Below, piece by piece: positions 12,545-23,275 of a stretch of 64,000 bases of DNA (its first letter is position 1; every line of letters begins with the position of its first letter). The notes below the pieces were generated by a model, which worked only from the letters and a program-made list of their open reading frames with translations, ran no database searches and had not been told where the DNA came from. The position numbers were made by a program, and so were the translations under genes. This stretch comes from Anisodus tanguticus. Its lineage: Eukaryota > Streptophyta > Magnoliopsida > Solanales > Solanaceae. The stretch lies in assembly GCA_034509755.1 (NCBI GenBank), contig CM067551.1, positions 20,084,501 to 20,148,500 on the forward strand. The letters are read 5' to 3'.

Positions 12545-12897
12545 TTACATTTGAGGGGAACCCGGCTGTGTCCATTCATGTGTTGCCCCACTTACACCAT
12601 GATCAATAGGGCCCGATACTGAAACTAAAGCCCTTGGTGAGGACGGAACCCCCCTCACCCCATCTTCTATTGGAAGAACCGAAAGTGTCCGAGTGGATGA
12701 CTCATATGGATCCTCGAATGGATCCTCCTCAATAGATTCTATGATTTCCGATGGGTCTGACTCCATAGTGTAACTCACGTCTCTTTTTCTACTTTCGTAG
12801 CCCTTTGACCCGTACCAACGGGTGGTACCTGTCTAATATCTTCCCTCACAACAATGCCCGCACTCTTGGTAACCTGGGTCTTGCTCTTCATAGACAT
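12545..12897 (-). pseudogene. gag N-terminal remnant
   Basis: Just downstream of the primer site an ATG at 12897 (minus strand) opens a short Lys/Thr-rich N-terminus (MSMKSKTQVTKSAG), which stops after about 40 codons. In another frame an acidic 77-codon stretch follows (12778 down to 12545; DPSEIIESIEEDPFEDP). Position and composition suit the start of a Ty3/gypsy gag. No capsid core or zinc knuckle follows. Confidence 0.45.
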
Positions 12898-13093
12898 CGC
12901 TGCAATTTCAAATGGGAAAATACGATTAGGAATAAATGTTCTTACGGCTTGGCTCTATCGAACGATCTAGATTATGAATAAAGGAGATAATTCTAAATGC
13001 CCAGTAGCCTCCTGCTTATAAGTGTGGCGCACTACACACCAATAAACAAGACTCTACCAGACACGACTTGTAGACATCCCTAAGACAGACCCA

Positions 13094-13108
13094 CTCTGAC
13101 ACCAAGTT
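13094..13108 (-). other. Primer binding site (initiator Met tRNA type)
   Basis: On the minus strand, AACTTGGTGTCAGAG follows the 5' LTR end. The core differs by about two bases from the standard plant TGGTATCAGAGC site. Confidence 0.7.
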
Positions 13109-13640
13109 TGTCATGACCCAAACCGGAGGGCCATGACGGGCACCCAAACCTTACCTGTCCAAGTGTCGCTCTTCATATTCTTACCATCTAACCAAAATCA
13201 ATCATGACCACAAGGGCCGGTATCGAATATCCTACTGACACATACGTCACAGCCGACAGGGCCTCACATGATTACTATACACAAGACATCTGTCTATAAG
13301 CCTCTAAAGAATACATGACATCACAAGGGCGGGACAGAGTCCTGCCATACCCAAGTGCATATGCAAAATAACATACCACGATACTGTGAAACCCTCCAAT
13401 ACCAGCTGAACCAGCAACCTACCAGTGCGAGTTGTCACCCTCTTTAACTGAACCTGCGGGCATGAAAAGCAGCATCCCTCGATAAAAGGGACGTCAGTAC
13501 GACTGGTGTATTTAGTATGTCAGGCATAAGAAATAATATAACAGAGATACATATCAACCTGAAACAGAAACGGCCGACTAGCAGTAAATGCCTCTGAGGG
13601 CCCTAAATATGTGCCTAAATGTTATGCACAATGCAAATGC

Positions 13641-13702
<62 letters not shown>

Positions 13703-13854
13703 AACGTGCAACCCTATCCAATATATTATATATGTATATGTTGCCGAACGTGCAACCCGGTCCAATATATTATATATATATGTTGCGGAACGTGCAACCC
13801 GGTCCAATATATTATATATATATATATATATTGCGGAACGTGCAACCAGATCCA

Positions 13855-13926
<72 letters not shown>

Positions 13927-15429
13927 AACTCGCAACCCGATCCAATATATGTATATATGTATATAATGCATGAATGACAATGAAACATTCTGAACTTATC
14001 GGATGACATAATATCCTTGTACCTTCGGTTAACATTGGGAAGATCAACATCTTTCCCACATATCTCAATAAGGATTTAGGAACATATTTAGACATGTTTT
14101 TAACATAGTAATCAATAATATGAACATTCCTTAACTACTAAGAGTAGAGTAATTTATGGAACAATATTATGGTTACGTTTCGTACATAGAACATGCCAAA
14201 AGAAAAAAGAGCCTTGCATACCTTGTTATTGAAGTTATTTAAGTCTCACGTGTCTTTGTAAGCTCTATGAATGATTATCTACATCATACAAATGATTTAA
14301 ATCATAATCGAATCAATATACTATTAATAAATTCATTGAGACATTTTATCGAACACTTTGTACGCATAGAATCTATGTTTCTTATATGTGAAAATTTATA
14401 CATGTAGCAAAATAATCAGCCTTCCTAATCCTCCTCCTTAACTGCTACAATATCCATAACCATTCAGCAATTTCATACCCAACCTACAACTCCATATAGG
14501 CAGCCCCAATAATGCCCAACAAGTCCTAACATTTCCGATACTCACTTTAGCAACTAGTAGCAAGAATCATGCTCCATAACTTGTATAATCTCAAGACAAG
14601 AAGGATTACCTCTTTTTAGCGCAGCGACGAGCGTCGTCGACAACCTTTCACCCAAACCGGATTCCGACGAGCGAAAACAAGACCCAAAAATTGACTTGAG
14701 CTAGAACTTCCTCGAAACTCAAGGTCTTTGCTTGATTTCTGAGTGTTCAAACTTGTTCAAGGATTCGATTTCGCTAGAACTAAGGTCCAAAATGCCATGA
14801 ATGTTTTCCTCTTTTGGGCAATCAAAAGCTTTCTGAAAATCTCCTAATTTGGCCGAGAATTTTCAGAGGGCTATTAATTGAGATTTACTCCTTCTGATAG
14901 AAGTGTAACAATTACTTCTCCAAGGAAAAATTTCTACATAAGCTTAAGAGATGAAGGCATTTTAATAATATAGAAGGGGTGAATGGTTGGAGACTTGTGA
15001 ATCTCCCAAGCTGCCACTGTGCTTTGCCTAATAGGTTAGTCATTGAGATAATTTGTTACAATGTTACACGTATTGTCCCACTAAATATTGTCCCCATTAA
15101 GATTAATTAATCCCACAATTAATCAATTATACACACAATTAATTTTTTGATCCCAATTCACTTAAATCTTAATAACTTATAAGACCTTCATATACTCAAT
15201 GTCATAATTTTATAATATGACACTAGTCCATAACCTCTTTGGGGATATACAACTATTATTATTAATCCCCGTCGTCACATTTGTTAAATCCTAAATTATT
15301 TCAGGATCATATCCTTTTATATACTAATTTCTTTATTAGCATACGTAAATATAACATAAATTCCCCGAGACCGGGTCTACTTGCCTACGTTTATGTGCTC
15401 AAACCATCACCCGAAAGTACGGGGTTACA
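13109..15429 (-). repeat. 5' LTR of the LARD-like element (2321 bp)
   Basis: On the minus strand it starts TGTAACCCCGTAC at 15429 and ends GGGTCATGACA at 13109. It contains TA microsatellites and a five-copy minisatellite at 13643-13960. Confidence 0.85.
13643..13926. repeat. TA microsatellites and interspersed 40-bp minisatellite
   Basis: TA runs at 13643-13700 and 13855-13926 alternate with units containing GCGGAACGTGCAACC and CCAATATATTATA. Five such units lie between 13700 and 13960, and four comparable units lie at 7040-7160 in the other LTR. The array generates many artificial Tyr-Ile open frames. Confidence 0.9.
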
Positions 15430-15990
15430 GCTGGGCAGCCTGCGGTTGCTGGCTGAAATTGGGCCAGGCCCAAGATGAAGGAAAAATTGGGTATGCTGCC
15501 GTAGGCCACTGGCCAAGACCTACGGCCACTGTGCAGCGGCCCAAGGCTGCGGACAGTGATGTTGTGGCCCAGCCGACCCACTTCCCCTTCGTTTGCCACT
15601 GCCGCGATTGTTCTGACCACCGCCGCGGTTTTTGCCACCATTTTTTTGATTTTGACCCAATTTTCCACCACCGCTATTATGGTTTTGGCTAGAATTATCC
15701 GAGAATGAGCAAACACCACAGGCGTGAAGCATGGTAGGCCTGCGCTGGGGGAGCATACAATAGGGAGGAAAGGGAGCCCGGATGGTGGAAGAGCCAGGGG
15801 AGGTCGGGTCATTAAGCACGGGTAAATCTAGTTCAATCGGTAAATCCATCTCAGGAGTAAGCTACTCCGTTGTAGACACTTCAGTACCAGTACCGGCTTG
15901 CGCAGCCAAAATATTGATATTGAGAGATTGGGGATCGGAAAAACTCTTCCTAGAATGTATTCATAAATCTTTGGATATCTGCTTAAACCC
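15430..15990 (-). pseudogene. Copia gag C-terminal remnant (Gly/Asn-rich)
   Basis: Minus-strand reading from about 15850 gives MDLPIELDLPVLNDP, a Cys pair, then a long Gly/Asn/Gln/Arg-rich tract (NNRGSGKRRGSG) ending in QPWAAAQWP. This composition is typical of the linker between gag and protease in one group of plant copia elements. No CCHC knuckle or protease is left. The overlapping open frames on both strands are shadows of this compositionally biased tract. Confidence 0.4.
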
Positions 15991-16053
15991 ATTTCTAAAA
16001 TAAATGAATTTATTAATATCAATCTAATTAAACCACACGTCCCCAATTTCATG

Positions 16054-17085
16054 TGTACAGATTATCATTGTATGCTTGATTGTAAGGGAAGAGAGAGGCA
16101 TCATGCTGACTTGGCAGAAGAGTCATACCACGTGGGAAGCCCAATCAATTGCTTAGAGATAAGCTGGCTCCTAAAAAATGAAAAATAAGAAGAGAGAAAA
16201 TCCATATTCAGCCAGCCATATGTAGCTTGAACTGTGATGCCACAATATTTATCTATTTCCGATCCCCAAGACGCCTTTAGTTTATGTTCACACCTGATCC
16301 ACCGTCTGCACTTACTACATTCACTCCCGGAAATTAAAACAGGAATTGTAACCTCCCGATCTACTGTAGTGTAGTCAGCCTTACGTTATTCCTGACTGAG
16401 TGGATCGATCATGACGAAGGAGATATGAATTCTCTGTAATGTAATGTAAATGTAATAGAAGAGGCAGAGTCCAGTTCCCTTCCCTTCTCGACTAAACGAA
16501 GGAAATATGAATTCCATTTAGGCGGGCCAAACTCCCCTCCCTTCTCGACTAAACGAAGGAGATATGAATTCCATTTAGGCGGGTCAAGGCTTGGCTTGAC
16601 CCTGTGTTCTCCCGGGTCGGAGGCGAGAACTTGAAAGTGAATCATTTAGTGGTGGGGTGTTCATAGAACCGAAGGCCTCGTCCAAGGAGTGGCAGCTCGA
16701 AGCCGAAGATGGATCAAGGTAGCTTGTCTGCCAAGCCGATAGGCGAAGGGCTGAAGGATGGAACATGCAAAGTAGATCATGCACTCGATATAATGTTTCC
16801 TATTTCACAATTGTGTAGGATTTTAAACATAGAAAAATGGTTGAAATGGATGTATATGAACAAAACAACAACAAGAGACATCGGGCAAGAGTGGAGGTCT
16901 TAACCTCAAAAAGGGATAAGGGCGCCCCCCAGCCTTCCAACGGGAAAGACAACTAATAAAAGTCGCAATCGCGCTACCAGAGAGTGCATAGAGGGTTTAG
17001 AGGAGAGGCAGCAAGCGCTGCGGGCGGAGCAGGAAGACCTAATTGTGCGTGCTGTCACCCGCGGTCACAGTCATCTGATGTGGCC
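16054..17085. other. Foreign segment between gag halves, possibly organellar DNA
   Basis: The segment is GC-richer and less repetitive than the flanks and contains a 70-bp direct duplication (CGACTAAACGAAGGA units near 16489 and 16549). The stretch 16920-17085 looks like plant mitochondrial intergenic DNA in style (GGGCGCCCCCCAGCC and similar). I see no open organellar gene. Assignment is a guess from composition and needs a search. Confidence 0.3.
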
Positions 17086-17140
17086 ATTATCATGATAGAA
17101 TTAGCTCTGGTAGCCGCCTTTTTAGCCAAGCCGGCCTCTT

Positions 17141-17275
17141 CTAATGTGCGTGAACTTTAAATAATTCTGCCCACATCGCGTATTGGACGTTTTCCATCTC
17201 AAGAATGATAGGGATGTGGTTCTTGATGTTGGAGACTGTAAGGGCGGGATGAAACGTGTTCTTTGAGGAAGACAT
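17141..17275 (-). pseudogene. Copia gag N-terminus
   Basis: It reads MSSSKNTFHPALTVSNIKNH then IPIILEMENVQYAMWAELFK, a recognisable N-terminus of a plant copia gag. It stops after 44 codons, where the sequence loses similarity to gag. The ATG lies about 135 bp downstream of the primer site. Confidence 0.7.
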
Positions 17276-17409
17276 GAGGAAAGAACAAGAGGATAATTAG
17301 GGATTTGGGATTTTTTTTTTTTTTTTTGAAGAAAAAGGTGTCGGAATCGCAGATTCCGAGGGTGCTAGGCGGCAGAAGTGTATTTGGGAGGAGGAAATTT
17401 TTCCATAGA

Positions 17410-17421
17410 CTTCTGATACCA
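17410..17421 (-). other. Primer binding site (initiator Met tRNA)
   Basis: On the minus strand TGGTATCAGAAG directly follows the LTR end; only the last two bases depart from the standard site. Confidence 0.8.
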
Positions 17422-17628
17422 TGAAAGAAATAATCCCTTGATTATTTTCATTAATGAATAGGTATATATATACAAATATACAATTCCTAAATATGGAAAA
17501 TAACTCCTACTATAATTCTAATACCTTTTCCTAATATAATACTAATACGATAATTATACATGTACAAGAATTCTACAAATATGATAAATTAATAATATAA
17601 TTTTCGGTCTAATGGTACCCTTCTATCA
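17422..17628 (-). repeat. Short copia LTR (207 bp)
   Basis: On the minus strand it starts TGATAGAAGGG and ends TTTCTTTCA, is AT-rich, and is followed by the primer site. The second LTR is not present in the window. Confidence 0.7.
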
Positions 17629-17846
17629 GGTAGGCTTGCTATAACTTACACTCATTAGAATAGTACTAGTATTTAATAGGGTCACCATCGATAATTAACT
17701 AATGGGTTCAAGAACTAGCTGGTAAAGATACAATCAGGCATTAGAGCCTTTTTTTTTTCTTCGAAAGAAATTGGCACAGAGAAGTATGACAAGGAATTTC
17801 CATCTCATTTAAGACCTTTGTAATATTTGAACCTAAACTATTACAA

Positions 17847-17904
17847 CAACAACATACCCAATGAGATCTTACACAGTGGGATCTGGAGAGGATAGAGTGT
17901 ACAC
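17847..17904 (-). mobile_element. SINE, 3' half (split by copia insertion)
   Basis: On the minus strand the element ends in TTGTTGTTG, typical of Solanaceae tRNA-derived SINEs. The other half is at 24657-24715. The copia element between them has a clean TACAC target duplication. The SINE itself is flanked by an imperfect 18-bp duplication (GAACCTAAACTATTACAA at 17831 and GAACCCGAACTATTACAA near 24719). Confidence 0.65.
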
Positions 17905-19238
17905 TATTGGTACTCTATTGTACTTTATAAAGCAATACGGGAAGTAAATAACTATTACAAGTATTCGAAAGGATAAACAAATATTCAATATTCAAAAATT
18001 GAATCTTGTTGAAGAAGTAGGCCAATCTTCAAAACTGCTGCAAGCTTGTTGTGTCTTGAATCTTGATAACCTGAAATCAAGAAACAACTAAATCTGGATG
18101 GTTACAACGTTGTGTGTTGAGTCGAGGGATTGCCCTCTGTCCTTAAGACAAGATTGCCCCGTATATATGCTTTTACGTTAGCGGGCAATAGTCTCCCAAG
18201 ATAAAACAACACTTTAATCTCAACGCTACAAAGCCAATAGGTTGAGCCTGCCGAATAAAACAAATATGAATCGACTTGCTGAAGATATGGAAAAGGAAGG
18301 AAGAGATTCTATCTTCTCTTCTGTTTTATCTCTGTGTATATAGTGTGTCTCTGTAGTGTATATCTTATGTATATGAGGGTCTTTGCTCACTGTTTTGTAC
18401 TGATTTTGGCCATTATTTTGTGGTATTTTGTGACTGAAATGTGCTGCTATTTTTGTGTGCATTCTCTCACGTTATTGAGCCAATAACAGCTCAATATATA
18501 GCATGGAGGAGGGGCTGTTCAACTGCCCAAAACATGGTTGTTAATGGCCATTAGGAGGGCTGTAAATGGCAGTTTTAATGCCATTAGAGTGGTTGATTTA
18601 TGGGTGGTTTATGGGCTGTTCATGGCCATTGAATAAGGGCGGAGGAGTTAATCAGCCAAGTAATGGCTGATTAATGCCTCAAAAAATAGTTCCAACAGTA
18701 GGCAGAAAGTTTTCTGCCTTCCGTCACCCCAAAATCAACTTTCCAGAAACTCTGGGGACCAAACTATAAATATTAAGCAATTTGGGTCCAAAAAGATAAT
18801 ATCATAAAGTCCCAGAGCCCATGACCTGTGACCCGAGAACGGACGGACGGGACGGGCGGGCGGCGGCGGCGCGCGTGTGGGCTTAGCCTTGAACCCAAGC
18901 ACATTTAGGTCCTCCCTCCTTTAAACACATGGGATACTCCTTGGGGTCCCGAACCCTTTACCACATTAGAGACTTATATAGAGAGAAATTCTTTCTATTC
19001 CCACCGATGTGGTAGATTTGTCCCACACCATATTTCCATGCCTCAAACACCTTACTTCGTGGACCAATATCTCTTTCATTTCTCAACGAAATTTGATGAT
19101 TCTTGGCCCTACGGTCATCTACTTACTTCGTAGATCATGCATGTGCAAAGAGACAAAGCCTCCAACATGCGGAACACTAGTGTTTAATTCATTAAATATG
19201 GGTGGACGCACCTCCCCGCCAAAGGCAAATTTCCAACA
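17905..19238 (-). repeat. 3' LTR of copia element
   Basis: It aligns with 23276-24656 with scattered substitutions and small indels. The first base pair of the plus-strand TG end is mutated to TA. It includes a very GC-rich tract at 18838-18885. Confidence 0.9.
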
Positions 19239-19252
19239 ATCCCCTCTATGAA
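19239..19252 (-). other. Polypurine tract
   Basis: On the minus strand CATAGAGGGGAT directly precedes the LTR start TGTTGG. This is a typical copia plus-strand primer. Confidence 0.75.
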
Positions 19253-20869
19253 AGAGAGATTGTGGCGCACGCACAAGGTGCCTACTTTCAGCAATCTTTC
19301 AGCGAAAAGATATTGCATCAGGAGAGGTAGTTTCCGCTTTGAACCTTCCCTAGTTGAAACCATCGGACTTACTTACTGCGCGATGAACGTGATGTCTTCA
19401 ACCGTCAGTGTTTAGTGTAAGCCAAGGCAATGATAACAACACAATAACTCTTCTTATTCGTTTTCATTCTTACGTTTTTGTCCGTTGTGGCCGTGGACAC
19501 ACTTGGATTCTTAAGTGCGTTCATTTGAGGCGGCCATCCTCGCACTTAAATAGGTGATCTCCTACAAAGTATCCTGCTATACCCCACTTCACAAGTGTTA
19601 GGAATCATTAAAAGTTTCACCAACCTTAACCTCAACCGTTTGAGGATTGTTTAAAGGTTTGGAAGCTTAACCTTTACCCACCATGCAGGTAGCACTTTAA
19701 TGTCTATCGCGGGAATAGCTTTGGATTCATGTTTCCGTATAGAAATCATCATCTGAAGTGCTTCTTGCTTCCACCGAAGCGCTCAACTGAACCTTTTGCC
19801 GCTTAGTTTTCCCATTGAACCAAATTCTTGGGATCTCCAATCAGTATGGTTGGGTTACCACCGCAAAGGTTCGTATTATTTGGGTTTTAAGGCCATTCCC
19901 CTAGACAGGCAGAACACTTGATCTCCGGATAGTCCCTTAGTTAGTAAATAAGGTAGTGACGCCCGTGATGATCAAATGCCATACGGTCTTATGTCTCCGA
20001 CAGATCTTGACAGATATGTCCAGACGCCGTCATCCGTGTCCTTCCTGAAGCCGACAGTCTAGCCACAGTGTATAACTGCTGAAGGCACGGGTTTCTCCCA
20101 ATAAGGGACGTCCTCTAAGGAGTCGTGAAGTTACCAACTTCTTTCATGCTTTGTATAAAACGATAAAATCCGATACCATCATGAATCGGTCGATGCAAGT
20201 TTGCTTAGAGGATTTTCCAGGACCTACCATACACATTTACTTGTGGCTTTGGTGTTCCTCAGATCTAATGTCCAGTTTGCATCGCTGTGTTCTCCCAGAA
20301 CCGCTGGACATCCAGAATACTATAATTCGTAGATAAGTGAATAATTCAGATATCATCATATCCGACTTAACGCCTTCTATTGATCATGTATTAAAATCAT
20401 CAGTGAACCTTAGTTCAACTGATCTGTTTGTAGGACGATACCAGGTCGGTTGTAGTGTGTACAATACATTGAACTACACATGACCTGTGCATATCACTCC
20501 TTGTCTATGGGTGCACCATGATTCCAATCAGTTCTATGATTCATATCCATTGGTGGCTTCAACGAGACTGTCAACTATCGACCAGTCCGTTAGATGTCTT
20601 AGAAATCCAATTCCTAAGATGTCATCTGTGATACCCATATCTTTCATATCGAGACTTTGTTTCAATATGACTTTTACTTTCAGATTGTTGATTCTCCAAC
20701 TGTTGGCTTTCTAACTTCAGAGTCAATATTTCTGCGGTCAGATTCATTGTTTCTTTTTTATCTGAAACTTCCAGGACCAAAATGTAAAAATTTCAAGGAC
20801 CAAAATGAAAGTTCAGGAAGAAGCCCAACAGTCCAGCAAACCAACTATGATCCTCTTCTTCTAACTCTC
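19253..20869 (-). pseudogene. 3' part of copia pol, RNase H region and untranslated tail, decayed
   Basis: No frame stays open for long on the minus strand. The segment 19600-20140 looks like the non-coding tail often found downstream of RNase H in this type of copia element. Short plus-strand open frames here are random. Confidence 0.4.
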
Positions 20870-21778
20870 CGGTTGGGAAGGTTGTTTCAACATCCATGCC
20901 ACGCAAGACTGCAATGGCCCATAATGTTAAGCTACTCCCAGGGGAGCACATGTACAAGTAGCCGAGGCTTTGAACTCGTTAGTAGATCCATCTACTTTGT
21001 ACTCACTTTTGAGTATCCTTTTTCACAACCCAAAGGTTCTTTTCCCAGAGGAAGATTAACCATTACGCAAGTATGGTTCTGTATGAGGGAAGCTATTTCT
21101 CTCTTTAGCTTCTTTCCAAAGCAGCGCTTTCACAGATAACAATTATTTGTTAATTGTCCATGGTTCATTCTCAACCATACAAGCTAGAAGGACTGGAATA
21201 AGTCTTTGTCCCCTTCTTTGCTCCGTCTCGGTTCAACATCTAAAATCCTTGAGTTCTGCAGATCTGGAATATTAAGTTCCGGATAGCCAGCAACGTTCGA
21301 GTCCTGTAGATATGGAACGTCTAGTTCCGGACAGTCAGGCCCTCGCGGGTTCTTGTTAACCTTGAGCAATTACTTCTTTTTCCTTTTCAAGGAAAGTTAT
21401 CTTCAAATAATTCAGCGTTCTTTGACACCAAGAGGCGATCAACACTACTGTTATTTGCAGATCCAGTGGATATGCAATCTACAGTCTTAGGTACAACTTG
21501 ACCTGTTTCAGTAATCCAACTTTTACCAAGCCACCCCACATAATTTGGGCGTACGACTTTGCGCTTGGCTAACACCGTTGGACTGAGGTGAGAAATGAAT
21601 AGTCGTTTAATGAATGATGCTTCACATTCTCCCCCTCTATCACTACGAATTTCGCAATCCATAGGCTTAGTTGATTATCAACTTCTGCTTTGTAGCGCTT
21701 ATCCGCTTCAACAACTTCATCTTTGTTTTTCAACAAACAAAGGATTCCATACGTTGTACCATCATCAATGAAGATCAC
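20870..21778 (-). pseudogene. Copia integrase and RT start, fragmented
   Basis: At 21778-21569 the integrase core reads MIFIDDGTTYGILCLLKNKD with a KRYKAEVDNQL segment. A frame-shifted piece follows with IRSDRGGECEASF (the D-x-G motif of the catalytic core) and continues to 21387. Next come VEPRRSK (21240), a hallmark of the integrase-RT linker, then LPLGKEPLGCEK-like RT beginnings near 21090. Several frameshifts and stops separate them. Confidence 0.75.
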
Positions 21779-22440
21779 AACGTACTTGTCTCCCCCCCTC
21801 TATTTTGTATAAACTTCAAATCACCCAAGTTGGTGTGACTAAGTTCTAGAGGGGCGGTGCTTCTTTCGCTATTCCCTTGACGGAATTTGGAAAGGTGATT
21901 TTGCCTCTTCGCCTACCTCACATTCATTTTGAGGGTTTATGTCGACAGTAGGCAACAATCTCAACATTGTTAGCTTTTGAATGACTTTCTATTTAACGTG
22001 TCTTAATCTATGATGGCATAGATGCACGGATTACAAATATATCATTCATTTGGCTACAGACATACTGTACCATTCTTAGTTATTATAGACCTGTTGGACT
22101 AGTCTCAACCAGCTTGACCAACAGCGCGTCCCTTTAACCAAGTTTTGGGACATGTGTCACCTCATTTTGGAGTGATCCCATTCCCTGAAGTCCTATTGAG
22201 GACAGCCTCTCCAACCCCTTCTACTTTAGAGATGGCGTTGCTTCACATGAACAACCTCTTGCCCGTGGTTAGGGCGTAACCAGATCATATGTGATCTGGA
22301 TACTCTGGCCCACTCCGCTGTTGCTTTGCGCATCGAGTGTCCAATTTCTTTTCTGCCTTTCTTTAGGCCTTCAGATCATTTAAGACCTGGAAACTCTGGC
22401 CTACCTTACTAGGTGTCCATTACTTTTCCTATGAAATGAA

Positions 22441-22579
22441 TTCTGGCCCCACTCCAGTTGCCCGGAGGCTTTGTATGACTGAGTGTCCAATATCATCATA
22501 TCAAAGGAATTTTGGCTCACTCCGGTCGCCCGGAGGCCTTTTATGATTGAGTGTCCAATATCATCCTATGAAGGATCTT
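22441..22579. repeat. Two 68-bp tandem units
   Basis: Units starting near 22443 and 22512 share CGCCCGGAGGC and GAGTGTCCAATATCATC. Weaker partial copies lie near 22307 and 22953. They sit in the gag/protease interval of the copia element. Confidence 0.6.
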
Positions 22580-22935
22580 CTGCCAAATAGTATGACAGGC
22601 TCAACGTCTTTAGCTTTTAGACTTCTTCCGTTATGATTGGTGCCCAGACAATTGTTGGCGCTTACTTAAGTGTGGTAACCGTTTTCGTATAGTCAGTGGA
22701 TCTTTCTCCCTCGTATATGCGAACATACTTTACACACTTTAATAATTACACTTAAAAGAACGGATCTTTTTAAGTCATTTACAAAATCCAATCTTTAAAC
22801 GGGAAAGAAGATGAGATTAAACTTCTGATTTTTAAAGCGTAAGGAATATAAATTATTTTCATATTCCTCCTTACTTTAATCCATTTTTAATCAGACATCA
22901 TTTAATCTTTATTCTTGACAAGTAAGAAAAACTAC

Positions 22936-23232
22936 TTATCCCAATTTCGGATTCTGGCCCACTTCAGTCACTTCATCAGACTGAGTGTCAATTTCCTTCT
23001 TACCATTATTCGGATCCTTTGTCTGGGACAGATATAGGCCTTCTGCTGCAAGATAGAATAACATCTTCGCTTCTCTCCTCTTGTCCCGCTTGACATCCTC
23101 GAGCTCTCGTGAGCGCTTGTTCCAACCAGTCTTGGTAGCGGTGACACCATGAATACGTTCATCATCATCACTCTCTTCTACCAGAAAACCATTGCCATAT
23201 CCAGATTTGGTCACACAACTTTTGACCGACAT
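22936..23232 (-). pseudogene. Copia gag N-terminus, interrupted
   Basis: A 98-codon frame begins MSVKSCVTKSGYGNGFLVEE 44 bp downstream of the 5' LTR and continues into a charged KRDKRREAK segment. Position and the first 20 residues fit a copia gag, while the rest departs from the expected capsid sequence. Confidence 0.55.
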
Positions 23233-23275
23233 CTTTCAAACACTAATAGTAATACAATACAATCTTGTCTTAAGA

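Larger units (their letters stand above)
7012..15429 (-). mobile_element. Non-autonomous LTR retrotransposon (LARD-like), truncated
   Basis: The order on the minus strand is 5' LTR (13109-15429), primer site, short gag remnant, about 4 kb of gene-free internal DNA, polypurine tract (8461-8474), then a 3' LTR (8460 down to 7012) that has lost its end. The LTRs share TGTAAC...GACA ends and align through nearly their whole shared length. Lack of any RT, integrase or RNase H makes it a large derivative mobilised in trans, if it moved at all. The same LTR family recurs at 42758-45597. The target duplication cannot be tested because the left LTR end is missing; the base after the right LTR is 15430. 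Confidence 0.8.
15430..17628 (-). mobile_element. Copia-type element, 5' end only, disrupted
   Basis: The minus-strand order is a 207-bp LTR (17628 to 17422), primer site, gag N-terminus (17275 down), foreign-looking DNA, and gag C-terminal Gly/Asn-rich remnant. It is cut off at 15430 by the neighbouring LTR element. The rest of the element is not visible on the other side of that element, so this is a partial copy. Confidence 0.6.

Noticed and set aside
13588..14095. Several 77-157-codon frames rich in Tyr and Ile on both strands
   Set aside because: They are translations of TA microsatellite and minisatellite DNA in an LTR; the same happens at 6995-7215.
15381..15812. Overlapping frames of 103 and 137 codons on both strands
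   Set aside because: Compositional shadows of a Gly/Asn/Arg-rich gag tract; only the 15520-15849 minus frame has gag-like composition.
16409..16645. 78-codon minus frame with repeated WNSYLLRLVEKG
   Set aside because: The repeat comes from the duplicated DNA segment at 16489/16549; no evidence of a protein.
20151..21139. Plus-strand frames of 61-160 codons
   Set aside because: They lie antisense to the copia RT/RNase H region and lack any motif.
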